Below are positions 47,350 through 58,310 of a stretch of DNA of 64,000 nucleotides, piece by piece (within the stretch, counting starts at the first letter, position 1; each line of letters opens with the position of its first letter). The position numbers and the translations under genes are program-made. The DNA is taken from the NCBI GenBank assembly GCA_020543525.1, contig JAHYIO010000006.1, positions 1,116,001 through 1,180,000 on the forward strand, read 5' to 3'. A model generated the notes under the pieces. It made no database searches. It was not told the origin of the DNA and saw only the letters and a program-made list of their open reading frames with translations. The stretch is from Coriolopsis trogii (Eukaryota; Basidiomycota; Agaricomycetes; Polyporales; Polyporaceae).

Positions 47350-48300
47350 GTCTTATGCGCGGGCGGGGCAAACCTCGGGCTGTCAGCCTCGAGACGGGCA
47401 CTCCTCGGGTCGCCAGCCTCCCAATCGACGTTATCGGTCCGGATCCGTACATGGCGAGGATCGATGGCGACAGTCCTCGGTCCCGATATGAGCAGGCTCG
47501 TCCGCTCATTGGCAGCGGCCCGATTGGTTGTCATCCATGCACGGGACCCCAACTCGATCTGACAGAAGAGCTTTAGGCCTTTTGCGCAAAGGGGGATTGA
47601 GGATGCAAAGAGTACTGTTCCTCTTGAATGATAGAAGGAAAAAGGAACAGTCGAGCCCATCACATCGACGTGGACACAACAAGGCATACGTTCTCAAGCG
47701 TCGGCATACGAAGACTCCAAGACTTCTCGAGCCGCTCTCCTTCCGTCATCCCATCGTGCTTGCGCATTGCGGGAGAGGAGAATTCTCTACACGCGAGATG
47801 AGTACGGCGCAGTGGAGTAGCCTAGCAGTACGAAGCAACTCACAAGAGACGATCCCTTCCACGGGTTAGCCACTTCGGCTGGAGATGTTGAGGAACGGGA
47901 GACGAGGAGCATCAGTGCTTCGCAGCGCACGAGGTATATGTTGTGGCGACGGATGCTGGGCAAGTTGTCGGCCAACAATCGGGAGGGCGAGTAGGGTGTC
48001 GGAGCCACCGTCGCGTGGTACACTGGGTACCGGACGAGCAGATGACGGACGATGAGGAGTGGACTAGGCGGGAACGAGTAGATACGAGGACAGTGAGGGA
48101 CGAAGAGGAGAAGTACGAGAGGCAGACGAGTAGGCGGAGGATGGTGAGGATGAGGCAGATCATAGACATGTTGAGCAATGCAGATGGTGGTTTCGATGAG
48201 GGAGCTGTCGTCCTCGACTTGGAGCTTATGAGTGCTTTGGGCGGTGGCGGCGAACTGACCATGTCAAGTTCGACAATGGCACAGGCTCCCACTCGGGTCT
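47350..48300 (-). repeat. Dispersed repeat, copy E (full minus-strand copy)
   Basis: On the minus strand: ATG leader (MSMICLILTILRLLVCLSYF), the gtccggtacccagtgtaccacgcgacggtggctcc body, acaacatatacctcgtgcgctgcgaagca, the 3' block with acggaaggagagcggctcgagaag, and ggctcgactgttcc. It then runs on into the 5' block of a following unit (gagcggacgagcctgctcatatcggg ... gaggctggcg ... gtgcccgtctcgaggctgac), so a partial second unit follows head to tail, as at 33-35 kb. The clear TATA-like box of the other copies is not evident. Confidence 0.7.
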
Positions 48301-49239
48301 CCGTATTGCATGGCCGAATGAGGCATTTACCTGTCAGCCTCCTCCTCCGACCGCTTCGTATCTGTAGCCTGAGGGTATAGCGGCGCCCACGGATCGAGCG
48401 ACTTGCGAGCGACGGCCAGAACCTGACCAGTCAAGAACCAGCTGTTGTCGAGGCGAAGACTATGAGACTGCTTGATGTAGGACTTATCAGTCCGCACGCG
48501 CTATATGCATGTCTGCAAGCGATAAGTACGAAGACTAGCTGCGATGTGAGACATTGAGTAAAGCAGAGCGAGTCGAGGGCGAGATGGAATTCGCGGTCAA
48601 CGGTCGATGAATTCTATGATGAGGACCGGTCGTTCCCGGAAGCTCGCCGTGGGAACGCAATCTATAAGGAGGAGGGGCTGTCATCGCGTCTTCCTCCGTC
48701 CACCACCCCGACAATCACATCGAATTCGAATCTCATGTGGTCCTCTTTTGCTACATATGCGATCGAGTCGATAGTACCCAGCTATCTAGGAATGCTACCA
48801 GGGAGGAGGATAGTCGCGTCCTGAGAAGCTTCTTGGTAACGGCCTAACATGACAACCTGCTAGTGCAGCCCAGCCCCCCGACGAGTCTTTTGGAATCTAT
48901 GCCGGACATTGCATGTGCGGGCTAAATACTGGTGAGTGGTTCGTGCAACATCGCATTCGCCTGGGGCGAGTTGTCTACCTTCACTGACGAGCGCCTCCTA
49001 TCTAGTGGTAACGTAGTGTTCGCGACCACATTGACAGCGGGCCGTGGCGACTACCACGTTCAGGCCAGCATGATGAAGAGGCGGTGGAACTCGTACTCGG
49101 ATGACATTCCCCCCCTGCCGCTCTGTACGAGGCGGTTGGACTCATCGTCTCATCTCTCGGATCCCTCTCTCTTTCTTTGAATTGCTTGCCTTCCGCTGCA
49201 TCGGCAATCCTCTTTGCACCAGTTCGCTTTGTCGGCACT
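48301..49239. other. Intergenic
   Basis: About 940 bases without a recognisable gene. Confidence 0.35.
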
Positions 49240-49800
49240 ACCGTTGAAGATGAAGATGTTATCGAAGACACGCATACTTTCTCGCGTTCGCGTTGTCTAT
49301 ACCGGTGCAATCACTAAGCTCGCCTTCCGGCGCAATCGAGATTCGACCCGTCGTTCTCTCCCTGCCGGAGGGCAAATCAACATCATGATCCCCGCCTTCA
49401 AGCTGGTAGGGAACATTGACTCGTCCGTGCCCTTTCTGCATGGACTGACGGAAGCTACCGTGACCGTCCTGGAGCGTGTGAAGGTGAGGCTAAATAGTGT
49501 ACTTTTCCCCAAAAACTTGTAGCTGAACTGAAACTCGTGGTAGGCTGTCAAGCAACTGCGAGGAGCTCACTGCATAATCCGAGACAATCACCGCTGTGCT
49601 CGTCAGGGCTACTGCAGAGGTTGACGAAGAAGAGCCATGAAGCTGAACCTCGCCGAATTCGAGTGGTAAGTTCTTACGAAATAAATTGGGTATATCGCAC
49701 GGAAGATGGACGCTGATGATGTCCTGCGCAAGGACGAGCACCGCGCCTCTCTAGCAGAACATCAGGAGAGTCTGACAAGCGCTTTCGTCATTTCTCCAGG
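49240..49800 (+). pseudogene. Remnant of an NLR-type N-terminal helical bundle domain
   Basis: Pieces read like the four-helix domain found at the N-terminus of many Agaricomycete NLR and MLKL-like proteins: IPAFKLVGNIDSSVPFLHGLTEATVTVLERVK, a gtgagg donor, then SSNCEELTA-stop-SETITAVLVRATAEVDEEE, then KLNLAEFEW, and after another intron-like gap LRKDEHRASLAEHQESLTSAFVIS. The order (VPFL helix, CEELT/ITxVLVRAT helix, acidic link, late helix with QESLxxAF) is right. In-frame TAA and TGA codons, a junction that does not keep the phase, and no NACHT or kinase part downstream argue for a dead fragment. Assignment rests on remembered family patterns. Confidence 0.45.
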
Positions 49801-50061
49801 TATAATATGTCGAGGTCCGTGTTTGCTCTATATCGCTTCAGAGAGTCTGATGCTACAGGGAAACCGAGCGACTAAAACTTATACAACTTATGAGCAACGT
49901 TCACCACGCTCCATCTATTGTCCGCACGTGAGACGCAACCCTCGAGGCGATGGCAGATTGCGTAGCGTTTCACCGACAGTGATCCGCAGTGAGGCTTGAG
50001 AGGATAATAACTCTAGGAGACATCAGGAGATCTTGTTACGCCAGCGTCGTTGTGTAGATAC

Positions 50062-51622
50062 TCACTGCGGCGTCCGTGACCACAAAACTGAGTCTGTCGC
50101 ATCCGAGTCATTGGTCTTGCTTCGCTCTTCCTCGTAACGCTCAGGACGAGTTTTACGGAGTTCAACTTCGACCTGTAAAGACAGTACCGCGCAGAAGTGA
50201 GGACGAGGAGTTCAGACACATCTTCGCCGTCCTGTAAACAAGCCAAAGTGGACGTACCTCAAGTGCGTGGAGAAGGGTACTATCGGAAATGCAGAAATTC
50301 TTGGGGCCGAAGGACTGTGATTTGAATTGTGATAGATGAGCAGAGGACATGATAGGCATCGGGCTGATGGCCAACGATGTTAACTCACCAGCCAAAAGGA
50401 ATCAAGCAACTGATACGCCAAATCGGGCTCTCTGACTTGCTCGTGTTCTTCAGCCTCTTCTTGCTTGCCTGCGACTACGATAGCTCCCCCTTGTCTCGGC
50501 TGATGTTCCACACCTTCCCTCATATACCAGCGTTCATCCGAAGGCTCGCTGTAGGACGAAGTCTCCCCGGGCCTACTATTAGTACAATAGGATAGTGGTC
50601 TTAATGTATCGGGCTCGCAACGGATACGAATAGGTAGTATTGTTGAGAGTGTTGAGCGTCCGTACCGTCTTCGGACGCGAAGGCCCAACAGACCCCGCAT
50701 TGCATAGAAGTTGACGAAGATACAATGTCCGTACTCCAAGTCGTTGATGCTTTGCATCCTTGAGAGCGGCCACCAGTACTGCCGCGACAAAGGTCGAGTG
50801 TGGATATCGGATTGTGCATGGGACGGCGCCGGACTCGGAGAAGGTCGAGAGCGGGTGAAAATGGTCGGAGACGATGTGCGGTCGCTTGCAAAGCTCAACT
50901 TTCCAGCTACGGGGAGTGCTGACAGGTCCACGCTGACAGCAACGTTCGCTTTCGCGCCCTGCCATGCCGCCCCTGTCCAGGCACCATGGGTCTTGGTATG
51001 ACCAGAAACAAAGAGTAGATCGCGGGAGCTGAGATCCATTCCCAGCACCTCGCATGCGAATCTGCGCCATGAGTTCAGATGACCGCAGACATAGTCGATG
51101 ATGTGCATGTCGCAGTTGAGGTACGTCTTGTGCGCCGGGCGCTCAAGGAACAGCACGGCTCCGGACTGCTTTGAGGATGTGAAGGTCAGGTTGGTAGAAC
51201 CTAAAACGTTGGCGACACTGCCCTCGGACAATACATCAGCTTAAACCTGCAGAACTCACACTATAGCGTGTGTGCAAGGTATTGGCGACTCACCCTCCCG
51301 TAGCGCCCACGCTAGCCTCCACCATCGTGACATGTCGACTCGTGAGCTTGTCCTGGGTGATGAAATCGCTGTTGTGTACGATGGATTCCGTTTTTGGAGG
51401 TTTGAACGGCTTGAAGTCCTCAGGAACTCCTTGGCGGTTGACCGGACTGTCAGCGGGCTGCATGCAATTGAAGAGAAAGCGGAATTGGCCCTCTCGCAGG
51501 TACCCTATGTCGCCGAGGTGGATCTCTCCATGCGTCTCATCGGCCTCCGGACGCCAAAGAGGGTATCCATACTTGAGCGTAAAGAGTTCCTCTGCGTAGA
51601 GATTCCAGGGCGCTTCTGACAT
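50062..51622 (-). CDS. Agaricomycete protein of unknown function, member 2
   Basis: Paralogue of the gene at 44673-46382. Exon 1 (ATG at 51622) has YAEELFTLKYGYPLWRPE, GEIHLGDIGYLREGQFRFLFN. Exon 2 has SGAVLFLERPAHKTYLNC, DLLFVSGHTKTHGAWTGAAW, LEYGHCIFVNFYAMRGLLGLRVRRR and DLAYQLLDSFW. Then come two short exons, SFGPKNFCISDSTLLHALE and VEVELRKTRPERYEEERSK to TGA at 50064-50062, in the same places as in member 1. The charged helix of member 1 is replaced by about 50 residues of mixed Glu/Gln-rich sequence. No signal peptide or membrane helix; probably a soluble intracellular protein. Function unknown. Confidence 0.72.
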
Positions 51623-51836
51623 GACTAGAGGGAGGTAGCCTGTGAGGGGGTGCTTCACCTGAGTGTCTGCGGAAGCCGGTATAAGTATCCCCGCACTTGA
51701 AAGTAGACAGGTCGCAGGGACTGTCAAACCTTTGACAGATTACAAGGACTACCACAACCTTGTCATCGTGTCAACGTCCATTCGATTTCTTCCTTTCTCA
51801 TTAGCTCTTGCACCGCGTTCTGATAATGGCACGGCG

Positions 51837-51890
51837 GTCCTGTGTGTGAATGACCGAATATGAAATTCATATATCATTCACGCACAGGAC
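51837..51890. repeat. Inverted repeat, 17-base arms
   Basis: Left arm gtcctgtgtgtgaatga (51837-51853) and right arm tcattcacgcacaggac (51874-51890) are complementary with one mismatch, with a 20-base AT-rich spacer. The right arm is found again just after the stop of P450 gene 4 (about 55858-55875). Confidence 0.7.
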
Positions 51891-51970
51891 TCAACGAATA
51901 ATTTCCTTCTATGACAGTCCCGCCCCTGTAGAAGAGAAGGCCTGTTGCCTTTCCTTGTCAACCGAGGGGA
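51874..51970 (-). pseudogene. Relic of a third tandem P450 3' end
   Basis: Aligns with the end of P450 gene 4 and its 3' flank: tcattcacgcacaggac, then a diverged stretch, then gagaaggcctgttgcctttccttgtcaaccgaggg, against gagcgaggccttgttgccttccttgtcgaccgaggg in gene 4. The codons for the SVDKEGNKAS-type tail are recognisable, but the stop region and the preceding exon are gone. Confidence 0.6.
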
Positions 51971-52164
51971 GTAGTGACACAGGTTACCGCGGTGAACCTG
52001 TCAGCATCGATAGAATCCTATTATTCGGGTTCCTGTCCCGACAGAATGTGCATCGTCAGCTTCGTCTGTTTGGGTGTCCGCAAATGTGCTCTGGTGTATT
52101 GCCAATAGCCTCTGGATATATGTCATCAAAGTATATGCAGACTGTACCACGTCCCTACAGGTCC

Positions 52165-54567
52165 CTAAATCTTCAGCAACTCGACCTTCATTGGCAGAGA
52201 AGGCTTGCTGCCTTCCTTGTCGACCGAGGGATAAACCACGCCAGAGATATTCCACGTGATAGCCTTCTCGGTCAACTCAAACTTGAAGTTCGTAAGGAGC
52301 ATCGCGAGCACGACCTCTGTCCAGGCACATCATCAGTACGAAGCCTGTAGGGAATGCGGAAGGGTACCAGACGTACTCATCTCCAGCTGGGAGAACTTGA
52401 AGCCGCTACAGACAAAGTCTAAGTTTACGCGCGCATCGTTATGCAGATTGTAATATCGGGCTTACATGCACGCGCGACCGCCCGCCCAGAAAGTCATCCT
52501 GGATGCAATGATGACCGTCAGCGTAGAAAGAGCGTATCGAGAGAACGAGTCCCACAAGTTCGAATACACCCCAGGGATCTTCGCATCCTGCAACCTGTCC
52601 GGAAGCGGAGCGAGCCATCGCTCAGGCTTCCACTCGAGCGCGTCCGGGCCCCAAAGGTCCGGGTCCGTGTTCGAGCCCATGATACTGATGAATACTGGCG
52701 TGTCCTTTGGCACGAGGATCTCGCTCATTGTCCGACCGTCGAGGCCCCGCACAGGCTCGGAGAGCGACACGACGGTGTCCTTGCGAGCTCTGCGACACAT
52801 TCAGTAACAGTCACATGTCAGATCTATCATTAACGTACTCGCGGAACCGGAGCGGAGCAGGAATGTCGCTGAAAGACAGAGTCAGTGCTGATATGGGAAG
52901 AGGCGATTGTGGTAGCATATAGGCAGTCGCTTACATGCGGAGAGTCTCGCGACACACCGCGTCGAGATACGGAAGCGCAACAAGTTCATCGTAGCTGATG
53001 TCTGCGCCGCCCTGCGCTTCTTGAGCCTGAAGTACTTCCTGTCGCAATTTCTCCTGGACGTCCGGGTGCTGAGCTAGACGCCACAGTGTGAGGGAGAGTG
53101 CATTCGATGTGGTGTCCACCGCTGCAAACGTGAGCGTTCTGAGACACGAGCGGAGTCAGACGGAATCGTCATTGACGAGGCGGAGGTGGAAGTTCGACCC
53201 ACCCGACCTGCCCAATGAGCTCTTCTTCGCTGAGCCTGTCTTCTTCCGAAGACATCATGTTCGCCTTGACTGGTGAGGCGGTCAGGACACAGTGTTCTGG
53301 TGAGAACACTACGGGGAGAAACTCACGCAAGATGCTCATGATGTCCTTCCCCTCGCCGACTTGCTGCTTCAGCGCTTCGTCGCCCTGCAGTAAAGCACGT
53401 TTCTTCTCGTTGTAGATTTCCGACGCCGTGGCCCGAATGGTGTCCGATACGTCCACCATTCTCCGCATACCCTCAATAGGCACAATACGACCAAGGGGAC
53501 GTTGCAGGGCGCGCGGTGTGAGGCGAAGGGCGAGTGGATAGAGCGGCAGGAACCGTCCTAGAGAGGCAAGCGCAGGCCTGAGACACAAGGTGTGTGGTGA
53601 GTCTCAGATCTCAGTGTCAGGAACTTGAAGGCACGTACATAAACTCCTTCAGTGCGAGTGCGAAGCCATCATCGACATCTTGAACGAGCGGGTCAAACGA
53701 GTGCCCCAGACCGGCTTGTCCCAGGAGTTCCAGCGCGGTACGGCCCATCCAATTCAGCATGTCCAGCTCTGTAGCACCACGATGTACTCTTGCAACGAGG
53801 GCCTCTCGCAACTAATATGCAATGCGTATCAGTGAGGGTGAGTGAGAACATCGAGGACGAGACGGACATTGTGGACCACGTTGTTGAAGAGAGGCATCAT
53901 ATGGCGCATGTGACTGGTAGAAAAAACTGGGTTCAGCATCTTGCGCTGCTTACGATGATATTCGCCTATCCATGGATGTGTCAGTCATGAGTCGAACATG
54001 ACGGTCACAACGAGCAGAGCGTCACTTGCCGTGCGTTGCGAGAAGGCCCGGACCAAACACGTTCATGTTCAGTCTGTGACGAAGTGGTCAGTGGTCGGAA
54101 TAGCAGGATCGCAAAGGTGTACTGACAGACTGAACGACTCGGCCTCTTCAAAGATGTCCAGGTCCTTGACAGCTATCTGATAAAATGCTTTCGGGTCGAA
54201 GACCCATAGCATATTGCGCTACACTCCGAAATCAGAATGGTACATTGCCTTGAGTATGCAAATTACTCACACCGAAGGCGCCTTTGAGTCGTGCAACTCT
54301 GCCATACTTGTCTGCCATATCTCGGTGAAACTGTAAACCGTTCTTGGCGCGCAATTGCTTGAAGTGTCCTGCTCACTACAAGTTCATTCGGATGCGCATG
54401 TACTCAAGGCGAAATTACTCACCAACCCAGAACGAGGGGGCCGGTGGGCCAGGGAGATTGTCAAGGTCGCCCTTGACGAATAGATAGCGAAACGACTTCC
54501 ATAAGAGCCACGCGACAGTAAGACTCAGGGCGGCCTGTACTACAGGCATGAGCACCATGGTCTGCAT
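52165..54567 (-). CDS. Cytochrome P450 gene 3 (tandem pair with gene 4)
   Basis: Class II microsomal P450. ATG at 54567; membrane anchor VVQAALSLTVAWLLWKSF, then DNLPGPPAPSFWVG. Motifs in order: I-helix FAAVDTTSNAL, K-helix DAVCRETLRM, IPAPLRFRE, the STSEPVRGLDG-type strand, WKPERWLAPLP, heme loop FWAGGRACxGFKF split by an intron, and the last exon EVVLAMLLTNFKFELTEKAITWN to SLPMKVELLKI then TAG at 52167-52165. The heme loop FWAGGRAC differs from FLGGGRAC/FIGGSRAC of genes 1 and 2, so 3 and 4 form a separate subgroup. About 3.7 kb from gene 4 at both ends, a tandem duplicate. No break seen. Confidence 0.87.
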
Positions 54568-55886
54568 CTCGGCGAGCTGTGAGGAAAATGATGAATGTCG
54601 TTTGCGACGCAAAGCCTTATATATTGCTCACCTGTATCCGAAGCGGTGCGAGACGGACGGACGTGCCCGGAAGCACCGGTATGATGACGCGATACTGCAA
54701 CGCTGCTCGTATCTGCCGGTCGCACGGTCAAACCTACCTATGCAGATTCCCTGCAGCCCAAGCGTAGATCATGAGCGAATTCTGGAACCACTCCATTAGT
54801 GGGCCTGCGTCACTAGTCCCACAGCCACCAGCCAATATTTCGAGGAAGGTTACGTCGATATAGTGCTTGCGTTGAAGCCGGATAGCGACGGTCGAACGCG
54901 CCACAAACCACAAGGAGTTCCGCCAAAGTAAGAATCGCGACTTCCGCCGACCTGCATGCACTGTGAATTGATCAGACTACAGGACTAACGACTTTGCAAT
55001 GCTAGTATATCGAGAACGAACCATGGACTTCCGCGTAGTGCAGCTGCGAGTAAACGCGTCTGCGACTCGGTGGACGGTGTACCTCCCCCGAGGGGGTTGT
55101 AAATTCTGATGTGTCAAAGAAGTCAAGGCGTACTGGTCACATCGGTGCTCGGTGTAACACAGTCTGTCAATAATCTTGCGGCACCTCAGGGAGGAGCCTT
55201 CGTGGCGAACGAAGCCGATGCCGCAGGTGCATGAGGTGGAATCTTGTTGAACTTGAAGGAGGACGTGTTCAACAGACTCGTGACTCACAGTATTGACTTC
55301 CACATATGGTAGTCAATCAAAAATTCATCAGCAACGATGGGTGATCTAGACGCTCGCAACGCACACTATCTACATACTTAGTCCTGGATGTATGTTTAGA
55401 CGCATACATTATCTCTCAAATCCGCTCGAGTGAGTCGCTGCCTGGACCCTTTACACGACTCATTACTCTTGCTTATTTGTGAGGAGACTTGTTGGCTCCC
55501 GTGCGTCCCCACGGAAGAGTCCTGCAGGGCACAAGACCGCGCGGCCGCGACACCCACGTTTCTAGCCATCTCTCGCTGACGTTTGGATTGGCCCCGAGTC
55601 GGTGACATCATGCCTAAGGCCGTCTTGTGCGTGTTCTGATTTCTCCCTCAACGACTTGACAAGTCCCGGGATGTTCGGAACTGACGACCTAGGCCTTGCT
55701 CTGCGCACTCCGCTCTGGGTCAGATGGTTCCTGGCTGAACGGATGTACAGGAATACCGCGAACAGGTACACCGAGCCATAGCTAGAGCTCACGTCGAGCA
55801 CCCTCCTCGTCCCGACTACTTCTCAAGCACGGAAGAGGGAATCCAGCCGCTACTGTGTCATTCACGCACAGGACATAACAAACGAT
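54568..55886. other. Spacer between tandem P450 genes
   Basis: About 1.3 kb. The part just upstream of gene 3 (54600-54800) resembles the part upstream of gene 4 (58380-58520), so the duplication includes promoter sequence. No other gene recognised. Confidence 0.45.
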
Positions 55887-58310
55887 CTAATTCTTCAACA
55901 AAGACACCTTCATCGGGAGCGAGGCCTTGTTGCCTTCCTTGTCGACCGAGGGATAAATCACGCCAGAGATATTCCAATTGATAGCCTTCTCGGTCAACTC
56001 AAACTTGAAGTTCGCCACGAGCATCGCGAGCACGACCTCTGTCCAGGCACATCATCAGTACGAAGCCTGTAGGGAATGCGGAAGGGTACCAGACGTACTC
56101 ATCTCCAGCTGGGAGAACTTGAAGCCGCTGCACACACAAAGTTTGAGTTTACGCGTGTATCGTAATGCAGAATACAATAGCGAGCTTACATGCACGCGCG
56201 ACCGCCCGCCCAGAACGTCATCCTGTATGCCATGATATCGGTCAGCACCATTTCACGGAAGAACTGGAGAGAGCATCAAGAGAACGACACACACAGGTTC
56301 GAGTAAACTCCGGGAATCTTCGCGTCCTGCAACTTCTGCGGCGACGGGGCAAGCCATCGTTCAGGCTTCCACTCGAGCGCGTCGGGGCCCCAAAGGTTCG
56401 GGTCCGTGTTCGAGCCCATGATGCTGATGAACACCGGCGTGTCCTTTGGCACAAGGATCTCGCTCATCATCCGGCCGTCGAGGCCGCGGACGGGCTCGGA
56501 GAGAGACAGCATAGTGTCCTGGCGGGCTCTGCGGAAGATTCAGCAAAGTTGGGGTATGCATGACGGTATGAGAGGACGTACTCGCGGAACCGGAGCGGGG
56601 CGGGGATGTCACTGTCGGATGGAGTCAATCACTGCATGGGATAGAACGGTCAACGGCGCGCGGAAGAGTAGCTTACATGCGAAGAGTCTCGCGACACACT
56701 GCGTCGAGATACGGAAGCGAGACGAGCTCATCGTAGCCGATATCTCCACCACCCTGTGCGTCTTGGGCCTGAAGTACTTCCTGTCGCAGTTTCTCCTGCA
56801 CGTCCGGATGCTGGGCTAGACGCCACAGCGTGAGGGAGAGTGCGTTCGAGGTGGTGTCCACTGCTGCGAACGTGAGAGTTCTGGACAACGAGGAAGGATT
56901 GTTAGACCGGGAGATGATCAGCCGCAGTTGGGGAGATACAACTTACCCGACCTGCCCGATTAACTCCTCTTCGCTGAGCCTGTCTTCTTCCGAAGACATC
57001 ATGTTTGCCTTGACTGTTCAACAAAAGTGAGGATACACGATACCAAAGATACGACAAACAGAAGCAACGCACGCAAGACACTCATAACGTCCTTCCCCTC
57101 GCCGACCTGCTGCTTCAACGCTTCATCGCCCTGAAACAAAGCGCGTTTCTTCTCATTGTAGATCTCCAACGACGTCGCACGGATCGTGTCCGAGATGTCC
57201 ATCATCTTCCGCAGACCCTCAAGCGGTACGAGTCTTCCGAGAGGACGCTGCAAGATGCGTGGAGTGATGCGAAGGGCGAGCGGATAGAGCTGCAGGAATG
57301 GACCCAAAGCGGCGATGGCAGGCCTGCGCCATAAGTCAATCTTTATGTCAGCCTGTCACAGCACTTATAAGACAGGTACGTACATGAACTCTTTGAGTGC
57401 CAGAGCGAAGCCGTCGTTGACATCTTGAACGAGCGGGTCGAATGAGTGCCCTAGGCCAGCTTGTCCCATTAGCTCCAGTGCGGTACGGCCCATCCAGACC
57501 AGCATGTCTATTTCTGTGGCGTCCTGGCAAACTCTGGCCATGAGGGCCTCTTTCAGCTGTTTGTGAGTATTGGTAAGGATATTGTGCAGTCGACGAGCGC
57601 AATGAAACCGACCTTGTGGACAACGTTGTTGAAAATGGGCATCATATGCCGCATATGGTTGATCGAAAAGACTGGATTGAGCATCTTGCGTTGCTTACGA
57701 TGATATTCGCCTGCAAGGGCGCATCTCAGTCCTGAATCGGGTCTGGTAGCAACACACAAAAGTGCCACCTACCATGGGTTGCGAAGAGTCCAGGACCAAA
57801 GACATTTCCAGTCAGGCTGTGATAAAGCGATCATCGGTCGAGAACGCGGGGACGGTGACGGTGTACATACAGACTGAATGATTCGGCTTCCTCGAAGATG
57901 TCCAGATCCTTAACAGCAATTTGATGGACCGCTTTTGGGTCGAAGACCCATAACATATTGCGCTGTAGCAGAGGTCAGACGCGACCATAATCACAAATCA
58001 ACAGTCCACACACCCCGAAAGCGCCTTTGAGTCGTGCAACTCTGCCATAATTGTCCACTATTTCGCGATGGAAACCCCAACCGTTTTTGGCACGCAGTTT
58101 CTTGATATGTCCTGCGAACACCAATCAACATGAGCGAGGCCTCTGCATGCGCGTATGTTTCAGATGAGACCACTCACCAACCCAAAACGAGGGAGACGTA
58201 GGACCAGGTAGGTTGTCAAGGTCGCTCTTCACGAAGAGATACCGAAAGGACTTCCACAAGAACCACGCGATACTACAGACGAGGGCTGCTTGCACTACAG
58301 AGAGGAGCAT
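55887..58310 (-). CDS. Cytochrome P450 gene 4 (tandem pair with gene 3)
   Basis: Close paralogue of gene 3 with the same exon plan. ATG at 58310 (MLLSVVQAALVCSIAWFLW), then DNLPGPTSPSFWVG. The middle has AEIYNEKKRAL-type and QVGEGKDVMSVL segments, I-helix FAAVDTTSNAL, K-helix DAVCRETLRM, LSEPVRGLDGRMMSEI, WKPERWLAPSP, and heme loop FWAGGRAC. The last exon EVVLAMLVANFKFELTEKAINWN ends SLPMKVSLLKN then TAG at 55889-55887. All expected P450 residues are there. Near-identical stretches with gene 3 in exons and in some intron ends point to a recent duplication or gene conversion. Substrate unknown. Confidence 0.87.

Larger units (their letters stand above)
51623..52164. other. Intergenic with P450 relic and inverted repeat
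   Basis: About 540 bases holding the 17-base-arm inverted repeat (51837-51890) and a decayed P450 3' end (51874-51970), both listed separately. Confidence 0.5.

Noticed and set aside
47943..48380. 146-codon open frame antisense to dispersed repeat copy E
   Set aside because: Similar antisense frames exist in other copies but are broken, and substitutions show no coding pattern.
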